Source of the DNA: Bacillus sp. A301a_S52
GTDB lineage: Bacteria; Bacillota; Bacilli; Bacillales; Salisediminibacteriaceae
NCBI GenBank assembly: GCA_024701455.1
Contig: JABXYP010000001.1
Span: forward strand, 4,344,001-4,408,000
Direction of reading: 5' to 3'
Length of the DNA stretch: 64,000 bases
The notes below the pieces were generated by a model that ran no database searches, was not told the DNA's origin, and saw only the letters and a program-made list of their open reading frames with translations. Of the stretch, positions 26,986 through 36,811 are shown one piece after another. Positions within the stretch are counted from its first letter, which is position 1, and every line of letters starts with the position of its first letter. A program made the translations under genes and the position numbers.

Positions 26986-29346
26986 TTATGCTGTCATATA
27001 AATTTGCTGTTCTAACTCTTGAATGGCTTGAATATATTGCTTTTTGCCACCGAAAGACTTAATGATTTCCATTAAAGAACCATGTTCATCGAATGGTCGA
27101 AGTTTTAACACTTCCATACTCTCAATATGCTCAATTCCTTCATCAGCGTACTTTTCCAGTAATGCTTCAAGCACTGCCCTTGCTTTTTCACCATATTTGG
27201 CAAAATAGTCCCTCTTTTGTACGTTCAAGGCACGTTCTTTTCTTGTAAGGGGCTTCTGTTCAAAGGCTACATGGCATATTAGATCAAAAGGATCGTACTC
27301 TTTTCCTACCTCTTCTTGTAATTCATCTAACAGTACACCTTGTTCCATTAATTCCTCAATAATGACATCTTTTTTATCGGCCGCAGTCCAAGATTGTATA
27401 AATTCATCTAACGTTCGGAATTCTTCCTTTACCGTTTTTTTCGTATAATCGGTCAAGGATTCCGTAATAAGCTCCCCACTATCAGCGTAATATTGGACTC
27501 TTTCGTTGATCACTTGTACTTTTACGTTTTGAACGTAATATGTCCTTACTTCATTTCTGCCCTCGCCAGGTTCACCTCCATCATCATCGTTTCCACCAAA
27601 TGGCGGGTCAGTGTCAGTTGGTTGGTCAGGATCTTCTTCATCGACATCAGGCGGTACAATGTCTTCATCATTTTTTGGTACATAGATTTGTACTGGATCA
27701 CCGTCAAAGTCTTTATCTGCAAATAAATTGGTGATATTCCGAAAATCCATGATAGTGAACGAATACTTACCATACTCTTCATTAACCCTCGTACCACGCC
27801 CAATTATCTGTTTGAATTCAGTCATGCTTGTGATATTGCTATCAAGCACAATGAGCTTACATGTTTGAGCGTCTACACCAGTAGTCATTAACTTTGACGT
27901 AACCGCAATGACAGGATATTTAGAACTTGGATCAATAAAATTGTCTAATTCGGCTTTACCTTCGTCGTTATCACCTGTAATCCTCATGATATATTTATGG
28001 TTTTCAGCCACTAAGTCAGCATTCAAATTTACGATCGCTTGTCTCATTCTCTCCGCATGATTGATATTGACACAGAAAATAATTGTTTTTTGGTAGCGGT
28101 CTGTTTTCTTAATATAGTCAGTTACTTTTTTGGCTACTTCAACTGTTCTCTGTTCTAATACGAGATTACGGTCAAAATCCTTTACGTTATATATACGATC
28201 ATCAATCACATTCCCATGCCTATCTCGTTGTCCTTGTTCGGGCCGCCAACCATCAACATCTCTATCAAGGGTATAGCGAATGACACGATATGGTGCAAGG
28301 AAACCATCATCAATTCCTTGTTTCAAACTATAAGTGTAAATAGGTTTACCAAAATAATCGATATTGGAGACTTCCTTTGTTTCTTTCGGAGTAGCTGTTA
28401 ATCCTACATGAGTAGCAGAATTAAAGTACGTTAAGATCTCACGCCATGCACTATCTTCTTTCGCACTCCCCCTATGACACTCGTCTATCACAATTAAGTC
28501 AAAGAAATCAGGAGAGAATTCCTTATAAATGTTCTTCCAGTCATCAGAACCTGTTACTCCCTGATACAGAGCGAGGTAAATTTCGTAAGACTTATCTATT
28601 TTACGGTTCTTTATTTTCGTCATTTTATCGCCAAAGTGCTTAAAATCATTTGCCATCGTTTGATCGACTAAAATATTTCGGTCAGCCAAAAAAAGGATGC
28701 GTTTCTTTGTTCTTGACTTCCATAATCGCCATATTATCTGGAAGGCTATGAATGTTTTTCCTGTACCAGTGGCGGAAACAAGCAATACTCTGTCTTGTCC
28801 TTTGGCAATGGCTTCAACGGTTCTATTCACCGAAATTCTTTGATAGTATCTTGGAGTTTTCCCACTACCATCACTGTAATACTCTTGTGTAATGACTTGT
28901 TCTGCTTGATCATCAATGCCTTTCCACTGCTTATACATTTGCCAGAGTGTTTCAGGAGAAGGAAATTGGTCTAATTTTATTTCTATCTCCATTTGCTTAC
29001 TTTGTCCAGTACGATCATGAAATAGAAACCCTTTGCCGTTACTACTGAAAACAAAAGGAATATCCAATGCTTCGGCATATTCTAACCCTTGTTGCATTCC
29101 GCTGCCGACGGAATGCTCCCTATCTTTTGCCTCTATGACTGCCAAAGGAATGTTAGATTTGTAATAAAGGATGTAATCTGCACGCTTACTTTTTTTACGA
29201 ACGTGCTTTTTTCCCTTTACCAAGATACGACCTGCTGTAAAAGATACTTCTTCTCTTATTTGTTTATGTAAATCCCATCCTGCATTAATTATGGATGGGG
29301 TAATGAATTTCGTACATACGTCACGTTCTGATAACTTCTTACTCAT
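26986..29346 (-). CDS. hsdR: Type I restriction endonuclease subunit HsdR
   Basis: About 786 residues from the ATG at 29346, chosen because GGAGGG lies just upstream. The N-terminal nuclease domain has RADYILYY...AVIEAKD (PD-(D/E)XK). The helicase core has Walker A ATGTGKTF, the DECH box VIDECHRG and motif VI IGRGTR. An acidic linker ([20 protein letters not shown]) precedes the C-terminal domain. This subunit translocates DNA and cuts unmodified DNA. It is first in the hsdR-hsdM-hsdS operon, and all three frames are complete, so restriction is probably active. Confidence 0.95.
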   Translation of the reverse strand: MSKKLSERDVCTKFITPSIINAGWDLHKQIREEVSFTAGRILVKGKKHVRKKSKRADYILYYKSNIPLAVIEAKDREHSVGSGMQQGLEYAEALDIPFVFSSNGKGFLFHDRTGQSKQMEIEIKLDQFPSPETLWQMYKQWKGIDDQAEQVITQEYYSDGSGKTPRYYQRISVNRTVEAIAKGQDRVLLVSATGTGKTFIAFQIIWRLWKSRTKKRILFLADRNILVDQTMANDFKHFGDKMTKIKNRKIDKSYEIYLALYQGVTGSDDWKNIYKEFSPDFFDLIVIDECHRGSAKEDSAWREILTYFNSATHVGLTATPKETKEVSNIDYFGKPIYTYSLKQGIDDGFLAPYRVIRYTLDRDVDGWRPEQGQRDRHGNVIDDRIYNVKDFDRNLVLEQRTVEVAKKVTDYIKKTDRYQKTIIFCVNINHAERMRQAIVNLNADLVAENHKYIMRITGDNDEGKAELDNFIDPSSKYPVIAVTSKLMTTGVDAQTCKLIVLDSNITSMTEFKQIIGRGTRVNEEYGKYSFTIMDFRNITNLFADKDFDGDPVQIYVPKNDEDIVPPDVDEEDPDQPTDTDPPFGGNDDDGGEPGEGRNEVRTYYVQNVKVQVINERVQYYADSGELITESLTDYTKKTVKEEFRTLDEFIQSWTAADKKDVIIEELMEQGVLLDELQEEVGKEYDPFDLICHVAFEQKPLTRKERALNVQKRDYFAKYGEKARAVLEALLEKYADEGIEHIESMEVLKLRPFDEHGSLMEIIKSFGGKKQYIQAIQELEQQIYMTA

Positions 29347-29463
29347 AGTTTCCCTCCTCACCATTGCCTGTCTAACGCCCTTAGTTGTCTACTCTTATCT
29401 TAACAAATAATAGGAAATAATGCTTATAGGTTTATATTAAAAGGAGGCCTTTTTTGACTTTGG

Positions 29464-30471
29464 TCAAATGGTAAATGGATTTTTCATGAAAGAGGGGTAG
29501 TCTTTTCTATTCTTTGGAATGAGAACAGGATTAATTCTGAGGGATTCTAAATCTTTGAGGTATTTTTTATGTGTTTTTTCATGAAGGTCTTTTTTAGGAG
29601 CATCAATGCCTTTTTCGGAGATTTTCACGAGGAATGCACGAAGTTTTTCTCTTTTCTTGCGAGTAAAGTGGCTGTTTTCAATGATTTTTTCTGCTTTCGT
29701 GATTTTATAATAATCACCTTTACCAATAATCGGATAAATATGCTTTTTCATATATTCAAGGTACAGTTCATCTTTGAAATATTCTTTTAATTTTTTGGGT
29801 CTTCCTTTCCCCTTGTCTGACCTTGTCATACCATTCAAATGATCATTTCTAAGCCTTAGTTCATAACGTATCACGTTTTTTTCATATACTTCCAATTTCT
29901 CATTCTTTGTTTCACGTTCTTCATTCTTGCTATAGATAATGAATTCAACACTTTTTGATTTATGATATTGCGAGGTTTCATATTTAAACGGATTATCATT
30001 TTCATCTTTACCCCACTTGATCTTTCCTTTAAATCCGTACTTCTCGGTGTATTTTTCAAACAAGTGAAATATTAACTTTCGAAATGTTGGATTAGAAATT
30101 ATAACATCGTAGCGGTAATCAATTCTGGTAAGCCTATGCTCGTTATAGTAGGAGGAATGACCAAAATTTCGAATTAGAAATTTACGTATATCAGCTTCAA
30201 CATTATCGTATTCAACTTCTGTAAATTGACTTTTTCCGACAATTTTCAGTACATCAACTTTCACATGGAGATTCTAATTTCCATTGCCTTTGCATGATAG
30301 CCAAGTAATTGAGTATGCCGAAAACTCCTCATGCTTCTTCATTTCCAAATTTAATTGATTTACCGCTCCACCAAATTTTTTAAACTTATCGAGGTTTACC
30401 TTGTACTTAGAAAATAAACGTCTCACCTCTGTGTAATCAAGTGGAAATAACAGTTCAACTGTGTGTATCAA
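29464..30471 (-). pseudogene. Rep-like (replication initiation factor) gene split by an in-frame TAG
   Basis: Two minus-strand pieces are in the same frame. The N-terminal 65 codons (MIHTVELLFPLDYTEVRRLF...) end at TAG (30274-30276). Three codons later the reading resumes as KVDVLKIVGKSQFTE for 266 residues. The second part has HRLTRIDYRYDV and YHKSKSVEFIIYSKN, resembling replication initiation proteins of integrative elements and phages (rolling-circle Rep-like). A single nonsense codon seems to have interrupted a ~335-residue protein. A GTG after the stop could restart translation, so residual function is possible. Confidence 0.7.
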
Positions 30472-30825
30472 CTTCTGTCAACTCCTTATGAAGTAATTAC
30501 GGGATTGATAGATATTAGACCTATACTGCCTCCACCCCTATAAATAACTTCCCGCCCCCGACTAATTTAAAAGACCCTCTATCACATTGAAATACTCTCA
30601 ATGTGCCAATTAATTTTGAAAATGGTAAGGGATCTTTAAGTCATTATTGGAAGGGTATGTGTAGTAGGGGTTATATATCTCATCCGTACAAAGATTGTAT
30701 TCATTACACACATAGAAATAAAGGAAATATATGCTCTATACTGTTTTAGTCTCCTTACAGCACCTTTACAACTATAATTTGAAAAGTAGGCATAAAAAAA
30801 CAAGACAACTACAAAAGTCACCTTG
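30472..30825. other. Non-coding region upstream of the Rep-like gene
   Basis: Contains an 8-bp inverted repeat (CACATTGA at 30583-30590, TCAATGTG at 30598-30605) close to a C-rich stretch. The site just upstream of a Rep-like gene would suit a replication or nicking origin or a terminator, but nothing here is diagnostic. Confidence 0.3.
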
Positions 30826-31428
30826 TTAATCGACAATATCAATGTCCCAATCTTCATCTCTGTCGCCAAGTTCTCTTCTCTCTTTCTCTGAGTATAGGGA
30901 TCGTTTACCTTTGGTTAGATTACGTATTACAGATTCTATTTTATGTATGTCAAAAACTTTTTGACTAATTGCCTCAATAATAACTGCATCCATTTCAGAT
31001 TCTTTAAAACCCATACTATTTTTCCTCAGTAGAAGCTCAGTTTCTTTCTCACTTAATTGTAATGATAACGCAATACGAAAAACAGTCTCTACATCATTTG
31101 GTCTTCTTGTCCCTTTTATATATTTGTTAATATTTGTTTCGTTTATTTCACTTAACATAGCCAATTTCGCCTGTGAAATACCTCTCTCTTTTATCAAACT
31201 ATATAAATACTTATGAAAGTCTTCTTTATCGTCTAAATTTTTCTTTTTTACTGCTTTTTCAAATCGACTATAACTGCTTCTGGAAAAAGTATGACCAAAA
31301 AAGAACTCTTCCTCTTTTTCTTCACTTTGCTCAATCTCTTCAAATAGTCGAGTCAAAATTAAACCAAACCTTTTACTGTCAATAAGTGCCTTTGCCTTAT
31401 CAAATAATTTCCTTACATCACTATCCAA
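30826..31428 (-). CDS. Helix-turn-helix (XRE-like) regulator, 200 residues
   Basis: A TTG start at 31428 follows AGAGGTGAG. A helical N-terminal part rich in glutamate precedes an HTH at about residues 95-145 (LIKERGISQAKLAMLSEINE, then NKYIKGTRRP). A helical tail ends with an acidic DRDEDWDIDIVD. It is divergent from the recombinase operon with a 390-base gap and is the plausible repressor of excision or Rep expression. No ligand or protease domain is seen. Confidence 0.75.
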   Translation of the reverse strand: MDSDVRKLFDKAKALIDSKRFGLILTRLFEEIEQSEEKEEEFFFGHTFSRSSYSRFEKAVKKKNLDDKEDFHKYLYSLIKERGISQAKLAMLSEINETNINKYIKGTRRPNDVETVFRIALSLQLSEKETELLLRKNSMGFKESEMDAVIIEAISQKVFDIHKIESVIRNLTKGKRSLYSEKERRELGDRDEDWDIDIVD

Positions 31429-31818
31429 TTCTACTCACCTCTTAAAACCTGACATTTTGTCAATAATTCTAACTGTCTTTCTTGCTATACTTACATCGTG
31501 ACCAACTATAAGTCATTAAATACAACCATAGTAAACTTTCATAACAATATTTTTTGTTGGTAAAGCAAGAGACAGCCCCCCTACTTTTCTTGAATATACT
31601 TCCTCCTTTTACAGCCCGTTACGAACACTCATTCCTATAGAACTCTTGCTGTATAGACTTTTATTCAAAATGTCTTATACTACAATTATAAAAATGGTAG
31701 TATAACTTCTTTTAAGCCAACCGCAACTATAATATCATCTTGATAATGAACCCATTTCATTTCCACAACAATCATAATTAACACCCCTCGATAATACACC
31801 TCGAAAGGACTGCTTAGC

Positions 31819-31995
31819 ATGAAAACACAAAAAACTCTTATAATCGATCCCACAAAATATTACGACAGTATCATCTTTAAAGAAAGAGATACCGAAAAGA
31901 TAAAGGCTAATGACTTTTTAAATGAACTTATGGATATGGCATTCAAAGTCCAACAAAATAACCAAACTCAGAAGCCTATCAAGGAGGCTAATTGA
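31819..31995 (+). CDS. Small 58-residue protein preceding the recombinase
   Basis: The sequence starts MKTQKTLIIDPTKYYDSIIF, contains FKERDTEKIKANDFLNELMD and ends PIKEAN. AAAGGAC precedes the ATG at 31819, and the stop lies one base before the recombinase start, so the two are coupled. The AAGGAGG that starts the recombinase lies inside this gene. I know no function; small coupled proteins of this kind could be a recombination directionality factor or regulator (inference). Confidence 0.7.
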   Translation: MKTQKTLIIDPTKYYDSIIFKERDTEKIKANDFLNELMDMAFKVQQNNQTQKPIKEAN

Positions 31996-31996
31996 C

Positions 31997-33481
31997 ATGG
32001 AGAATAAGAAAAAAATTGCTGTTGGATATATTCGTGTAAGTACAGAGGAACAAACGGTAAATTTTTCACTGGAATACCAAGAAGAACACATTAGAAGCTA
32101 CTGCGAAGAAAAGGATCTGGAATTAAAGCATATTTACAATGAAGGGTACGGATCAGGTACAAGTGTAGAAGAAAGAGAAGAGTTTCTATCTATGATGGCA
32201 GAATGTTTAGGAGAAAATAATGAGATAGAATACGTAGTTGTTTTAGCAGATCATAGATTTGCACGCAATCACTCGGATGCGGTTAATTTAGTAGAAAGAA
32301 TGATAAAAAACGGGACAAACCTAATCTGTATAGCTGATAGGATTAACACAAAAAATAGGTCAGACTACGATTATTTTAAAAATAAATCTATTCATTCCGA
32401 ACGTCATCGTGATGAAATCTTATTTAATTGCATGTATGGTATGCGTCAAAGAGCAAAAAATGGATTATACAATGGCGGAAGAACCACTGGCTATACAACA
32501 ACTTCCAAAGGACTCATTATTGATCCCGATAGTTCAGAGGTGGTAAAACTAATTTTCGAAAAATATGTTGAAGAAAATTGGGGATATAGAAAAATAGCTC
32601 AATATCTTAATACAAATCATTACAAGACGATCAATAATGGTGAATTTGACATTAACGCAGTAAAAACCATACTCTCTAACTTCATGTATATTGGTTATAT
32701 CCGATTTGAAGGCAAATTGTTTGAAGGTCAACATGAAGCTATTATTGATATAGAACTTTGGGAGAAAGCTCAAAAATCGTTAAAGTTAAGAAGCTATATT
32801 CCAGAAAAAGTCCACCATGGTTCATATTTTCTTACTGGACTTCTTAAATGTCCTCAATGCAATGATTCAATGGTTCACCACGTTAGTAGCTGTCGCAAAT
32901 ACCGCTACTACAAGTGTCTTAATAACAAAAACGGAAAAAGCTGTAAAGCAAATTCTGTCCGCAAATCCTATGCAGAAGAATATATCCTTTCTCATATTAC
33001 TTCCCTTGTTACTTCCTCTCATATTCAAGAAATCCTACACCATAAAGTATCCCAAAGAATTTCCGAAGATATTAATGATTTATCTACCAAGTTGAAACGT
33101 TTGAATAAAGACCTGACAAAAATCAGTAAAAAGATCGATAAGACCTACGAGATTTTTTACAAATCAAATGACGATATTCATTTAAAACAAATTGATCGGC
33201 TTAACAAAGAAGCTCACATATTGTCCGAGAAAATCAATCATTCAAATGAAGAATATGATCAACTTATGCAAACCAATTCTTCACATATTGTTGATAACCT
33301 ACTTTTTAACTTTAAACACCATTTCCTTTCACTTGAAGATACAGACAAAAGACGCTTCCTTAAAAAAACCATGAAAGAAATACACGTTAATGACGGAAAG
33401 AATATCAGCCAACGAACAATAAAGGAAATCATTTATAACGTTGACATTGAAAACTTATCCATGCTACTACAAACTGTATAG
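31997..33481 (+). CDS. Large serine recombinase 1 (Ccr-like)
   Basis: A 494-residue large serine recombinase from the ATG at 31997, which has AAGGAGG at good spacing. The catalytic N-terminal domain is recognisable by AVGYIRVSTEEQ (nucleophile Ser) and DHRFARN in place of DRLSRN, followed by a Recombinase domain (MRQRAKNGLYNGGRTTGYTT). A zinc ribbon is CPQC...C.{9}C (KCLNNKNGKSCKAN) and a coiled-coil follows. This is the architecture of Ccr/phiC31-type integrases. It is intact and may supply integration or excision of the island together with, or instead of, the neighbouring broken recombinase. Confidence 0.9.
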   Translation: MENKKKIAVGYIRVSTEEQTVNFSLEYQEEHIRSYCEEKDLELKHIYNEGYGSGTSVEEREEFLSMMAECLGENNEIEYVVVLADHRFARNHSDAVNLVERMIKNGTNLICIADRINTKNRSDYDYFKNKSIHSERHRDEILFNCMYGMRQRAKNGLYNGGRTTGYTTTSKGLIIDPDSSEVVKLIFEKYVEENWGYRKIAQYLNTNHYKTINNGEFDINAVKTILSNFMYIGYIRFEGKLFEGQHEAIIDIELWEKAQKSLKLRSYIPEKVHHGSYFLTGLLKCPQCNDSMVHHVSSCRKYRYYKCLNNKNGKSCKANSVRKSYAEEYILSHITSLVTSSHIQEILHHKVSQRISEDINDLSTKLKRLNKDLTKISKKIDKTYEIFYKSNDDIHLKQIDRLNKEAHILSEKINHSNEEYDQLMQTNSSHIVDNLLFNFKHHFLSLEDTDKRRFLKKTMKEIHVNDGKNISQRTIKEIIYNVDIENLSMLLQTV

Positions 33482-33554
33482 TATTTAAGAGAAAGGGAAC
33501 ACCCTTTCTCTTTTTTGTGTTTCATATTAAACTAACAAAGAAGGGGGATTTTTA

Positions 33555-35225
33555 ATGAATGTAATAAAACGTGTTGCAATTTACTGTAGGGTATCAACCG
33601 AGGAGCAAGCAAGTGAGGGATACAGTATTTCTGCCCAATTACAGACCTTACGTCAGTACACACAAATTTATGGGTGGGAAATAGCAGAAGAGTATGTTGA
33701 TGAAGGGATCTCTGGTAAGAACATTAGCGGTCGCCGCTATGCAACGACTTGTAGCAGATGTTGAAAAGGACATATTCCAAGCTGTCCTTGTTTGGAGGAT
33801 TTCACGCCTTTCACGAAATATGTTAGACACCCTTACTCTGTTAGATAAATTTGAGGATTACGGTGTAAAATTCATTTCCTATTCGGAAAACTTCGATACG
33901 GGAAGCCCAATTGGTCGATTGGTCGTTCAACTAATGGCATCCATCGCCGAGATGGAGCGAAATACGCTATCCGAAAACGTCAAACTTGGAATGAAACAAA
34001 GGGCATTAGAAGGCTCTTGGAATGGTGGAGTTGTATTTGGCTATGACACTATTGAAAAAGAGCTTGTAATTAACAAAGAAGAAGCAGAAGTAGTGAAACT
34101 AATCTTTCAATTGTATTCCAACGGGAAAGGTTTAAAAGCAGTTGCTAATCACTTAAATAAAGCAGGGTATAGAACCAAACGCAATCGTCACTTCTCCATC
34201 AACGGTGTAGCAACAATCTTAGACAATGTTATCTATAACGGTAAAATTAGTTGGTTAAAGATTGAAAATTGGGATACGAAACGACGAAGAGGTAAAATCC
34301 TAATCCTATTCTTGTTGATGGACAGCATGAAGGCATTATACCAGATGAATTGTGGAGTATTGTTCAAGCAAGGAGAAAGAGCAAATCATTTAAACAGCGT
34401 CAATCAAATGAACCTTTTTTGCTTAGCAGTCTTTTGCGTTGCCCTGATTGTGGTCAAGGTATGGTTCCTTCTATTACTACATATACACGTAAAGATGGAA
34501 CAAAGCGAAAGCACCGATATTATGTTTGCGGTAATTTCCATAATAAAGGTTCCTCTGCATGTAAAGCAAACTCAATAAAGGCATTTGAAGCGGAAGAAAT
34601 AGTCATCAAAAGAATTGGTACTTTTGTTTCTAATAAGAAGTGTTTTTTCAAAAGATTACAGGAGCTTAATTCTATTTCCGTTGATTCGTTAAGTAACCTC
34701 AAACAAGAATTGGAACAAGTTGATATTCGAATCGATGAAATAAACCAGTTACAGGAAAGATATATGGAGGCATTTGAAAAGAACACCTTGCCTATTTCTA
34801 TTCTACAAGAAAGACTACAGAAGGTTTCTAAAGAAAAGGGAGACTTAGAGCAGAGGAAAAAAGAGATTACAGCACAATTAGACTCAACTGACACAAAAAT
34901 AATACAACCTGAGCTGATTGAAATGATCTTGTCACAGTTCCTTTCCGTTTATGAGACTTCTTCAAGAGAAAATCAAAAACATTTGCTCCAACTTCTTATT
35001 AATAAAATTACGATTAAGCAATCAATGGAACGCTCACGATCAATTAATAAGATTGAACTCGATTTTGATTTCACAGAGATCAATATATCTAAGACCTTTA
35101 CACTTATCCACATGTTGTATCGAGAAACGGATAATGAGGCTGATTATTTACAACCAATACCCGCTTCCGACAACAAAATACCACCTTATTTACAACTTTT
35201 TTTGCCTCTATTTATGATACGGTTC
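33555..35225 (+). pseudogene. Large serine recombinase 2 with two frameshifts, running into the att site
   Basis: The first part reads RVAIYCRVSTEEQASEGYSI to SGKNISGR. A frameshift at ~33732-33736 moves to MQRLVADVEKDIFQ and WRISRLSRNML. A second at the A-run 34294-34297 (one A short) moves to NPNPILVDGQHEGI and the zinc ribbon CPDCGQGM...CGNFHNKGSSACKAN. All domains of a ~550-residue recombinase are present, so the gene decayed recently or the frameshifts are sequencing errors. Its frame crosses the att core into rlmH antisense. In an excised circle it would stop at TAA (19542-19544), 5 codons past the crossover. Confidence 0.8.
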
Positions 35226-35229
35226 CCCA
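35196..35229 (+). other. Right attachment site of the SCC-like island within rlmH, with inverted-repeat arm
   Basis: CTTTTTTTGCCTCT (35196-35209) is the perfect complement of the left arm at 19544-19557. Fourteen bases separate it from TC at 35224-35225. The core TTTATGATACGGTTC is the complement of the last rlmH codons (GAA CCG TAT CAT AAA). The stop TAG lies on the island side of the crossover. Confidence 0.8.
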
Positions 35230-35687
35230 CTATTAATCCTAAACGCACGATAAATCTGCTCGACGAGGATCAAGCGCATGAGCTGGTGTGGGAAGGTCAT
35301 GCTTGAGAAAGAAAGCTGGGCATCGGCCCGCTGGAGCACAGCGTCGCTTAGACCGACGGAGCCGCCGATTATGAAGGCGATTTTACTTTTGCCGTATGTG
35401 GCGAGCTTGTCCATTTCTTTTGCCAGTTTTTCCGAGGACCATGATTGACCTTCAATGGCCAGGGCGATGACGTATGTATCTTGTTTGATTTTGGCTAGTA
35501 TCCGTTCGCCTTCTTTATTTTTCACTTGGCGAATGTCACCGTCACTCATATTATCAGGTGCCTTTTCATCGGCTACCTCGATGATTTGCACGTTAGCATA
35601 GGCCCCTAATCGTTTTTCGTATTCGCTAATGCCTTGCTTTAAGTATTTTTCTTTTAATTTACCCACAGATATGATAGAAATGTTCAC
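35208..35687 (-). CDS. rlmH: 23S rRNA pseudouridine1915 N3-methyltransferase RlmH
   Basis: The 159-residue SPOUT methyltransferase begins at a GTG (35687) preceded by AAAGGGG and reads [20 protein letters not shown]. It has the SAM-knot segment [17 protein letters not shown] and ends [14 protein letters not shown]. It methylates pseudouridine 1915 in helix 69 of 23S rRNA on assembled ribosomes. Length and C-terminus are normal, although the last codons were supplied by the inserted island. In staphylococci the same gene (orfX) is the SCCmec integration site. Confidence 0.96.
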   Translation of the reverse strand: MNISIISVGKLKEKYLKQGISEYEKRLGAYANVQIIEVADEKAPDNMSDGDIRQVKNKEGERILAKIKQDTYVIALAIEGQSWSSEKLAKEMDKLATYGKSKIAFIIGGSVGLSDAVLQRADAQLSFSSMTFPHQLMRLILVEQIYRAFRINSGEPYHK

Positions 35688-35709
35688 AGTTATCCCCTTT
35701 CTGCACACC

Positions 35710-36560
35710 TTATCCACAAAAGTTATCCACATATACACAGATAACAACTAAAAACTCACTATTATCAACTATAGTGAACAGGTTGTCTGTGGATAATCCA
35801 CTTAAAGACATCGTTATATTCGCTACCCTCTCTAAAATAGCCCTTTATAAACCAATCGTTCAATATTATTATCACGTCATGCCGCAAATATATCACTCAC
35901 AGCTCTTCCATGTTAAAATCCTTATGGCCCCCGCTCGAATGGACAACTTTAATCAGTATGACTTCTATAACATTACCTCTTTCGCACATAACTATATTAA
36001 AAAAGCTCTCATTATAATCCTAAACTCACGTTTCCCCCATGACCCTTTTAATCACATACTGTTTTAGGAGAATTTTATCATAGCTCACACTTATGTATAT
36101 TACCGAGGCGGCCAGCACAAGAATGCGTCACCTCATCGTTCGTTCAATCGTTCACTTACTTACACGAAATGGCCATCTTTGCCTCAAAAAACGAGTTGAT
36201 GTTTTAAATAACGCACAGTTGTGGATAAGTGTGTGAGTAACTCTGTTTATTCACACGTTTTCCACAGTCGTTATGCACATTTCACTTATGTTATGAAGTC
36301 ATTGGCGTGATTTTATAGTATGCTTCACTATGACATATGAAGCATTTTTGTAATGATGATTTTTCCATTGAAATCCTTTCAAATTTCGGCGGTAAGCCCT
36401 CGTCTGATAAGGATTCTTCTAACCCTTCGTTTACGTGCTCTTCACAGCAGTAAATCTCCATATTCTCACCTCTTTTTCCATAGGTCTTTCTACCATAATA
36501 TAAATACGAACAACAGTTTTCCACTTGACACGACAGTTATCCACACCCCTCTGTGTATAA
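35710..36560. promoter_or_regulatory. DnaA-box cluster upstream of rlmH
   Basis: Perfect DnaA boxes (TTATCCACA or its complement) occur at 35710-35718, 35723-35731, 35788-35796, 36220-36228 and 36537-36545. One-mismatch boxes lie at 36258-36266, 36271-36279 and 36552-36560. From memory, the yydA (rlmH) upstream region of B. subtilis is one of the origin-distal DnaA-binding clusters that titrate DnaA. The stretch 35688-36290 has no gene. Confidence 0.75.
36291..36461 (-). CDS. CxxH/CxxC small protein (YyzF family)
   Basis: The ATG at 36461 follows AGAGGTGAG and gives 56 residues, MEIYCCEEHVNEGLEESLSD onward to KCFICHSEAYYKI. The CCEEH and CFIC pairs are the metal-binding CxxH and CxxC motifs that name this Bacillus family, found next to rlmH and htrA in related genomes. 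Function is unknown; it is probably a zinc-binding protein. Confidence 0.85.
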   Translation of the reverse strand: MEIYCCEEHVNEGLEESLSDEGLPPKFERISMEKSSLQKCFICHSEAYYKITPMTS

Positions 36561-36765
36561 CTGAATTGAAAGGTGTCTTTATGTGTCATTATTTATCATA
36601 ACATACTCGTTCCCGCTAATTGTTTCCTAATTAATGCTCAGTACAAGTTTTGGCTCACACATCCGACTTATGGTGTTAGAAAAATAATGAAAAGTGTTAT
36701 CCTTAAACTCTCCACTGCCAAACGACATCCTTAAAGAGCAACCAAACCTCACAAAAACTAAAAAA

Positions 36766-36800
36766 GATTGGCCGCATAAGAAGTGCTTACGGGGCCAATC
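36766..36800 (-). terminator. Terminator of htrA
   Basis: GATTGGCC (36766-36773) pairs with GGCCAATC (36793-36800), and on the minus strand the stem is followed by TTTTT. It lies just after the htrA stop. Confidence 0.85.
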
Positions 36801-36811
36801 CTTTTATCGTA

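Larger units (their letters stand above)
19528..35225. mobile_element. SCC-like genomic island integrated at the 3' end of rlmH
   Basis: The 15.7-kb block is bounded by direct copies of the rlmH terminus and by 14-bp inverted arms equidistant from a shared TC dinucleotide. It encodes two large serine recombinases next to rlmH, a Rep-like protein, regulators and a full type I restriction-modification system as cargo. Staphylococcal cassette chromosomes have this layout: Ccr serine recombinases, insertion in the last codons of rlmH (orfX), and frequent restriction cargo. One recombinase and the Rep gene are broken, so mobility may be impaired. Confidence 0.75.

Noticed and set aside
27493..27803. 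Several frames over the acidic linker of hsdR
   Set aside because: Low-complexity GAT/CCA-rich linker codons open other frames; hsdR itself is clearly coding.
30636..30869. 77-codon minus-strand frame downstream of the 200-residue HTH gene
   Set aside because: Overlaps the HTH gene end in another frame and has no start signal.
35690..36560. DnaA boxes taken as oriC
   Set aside because: No dnaA, dnaN or rpmH and no AT-rich unwinding element; gene order places oriC beyond noc outside the window.
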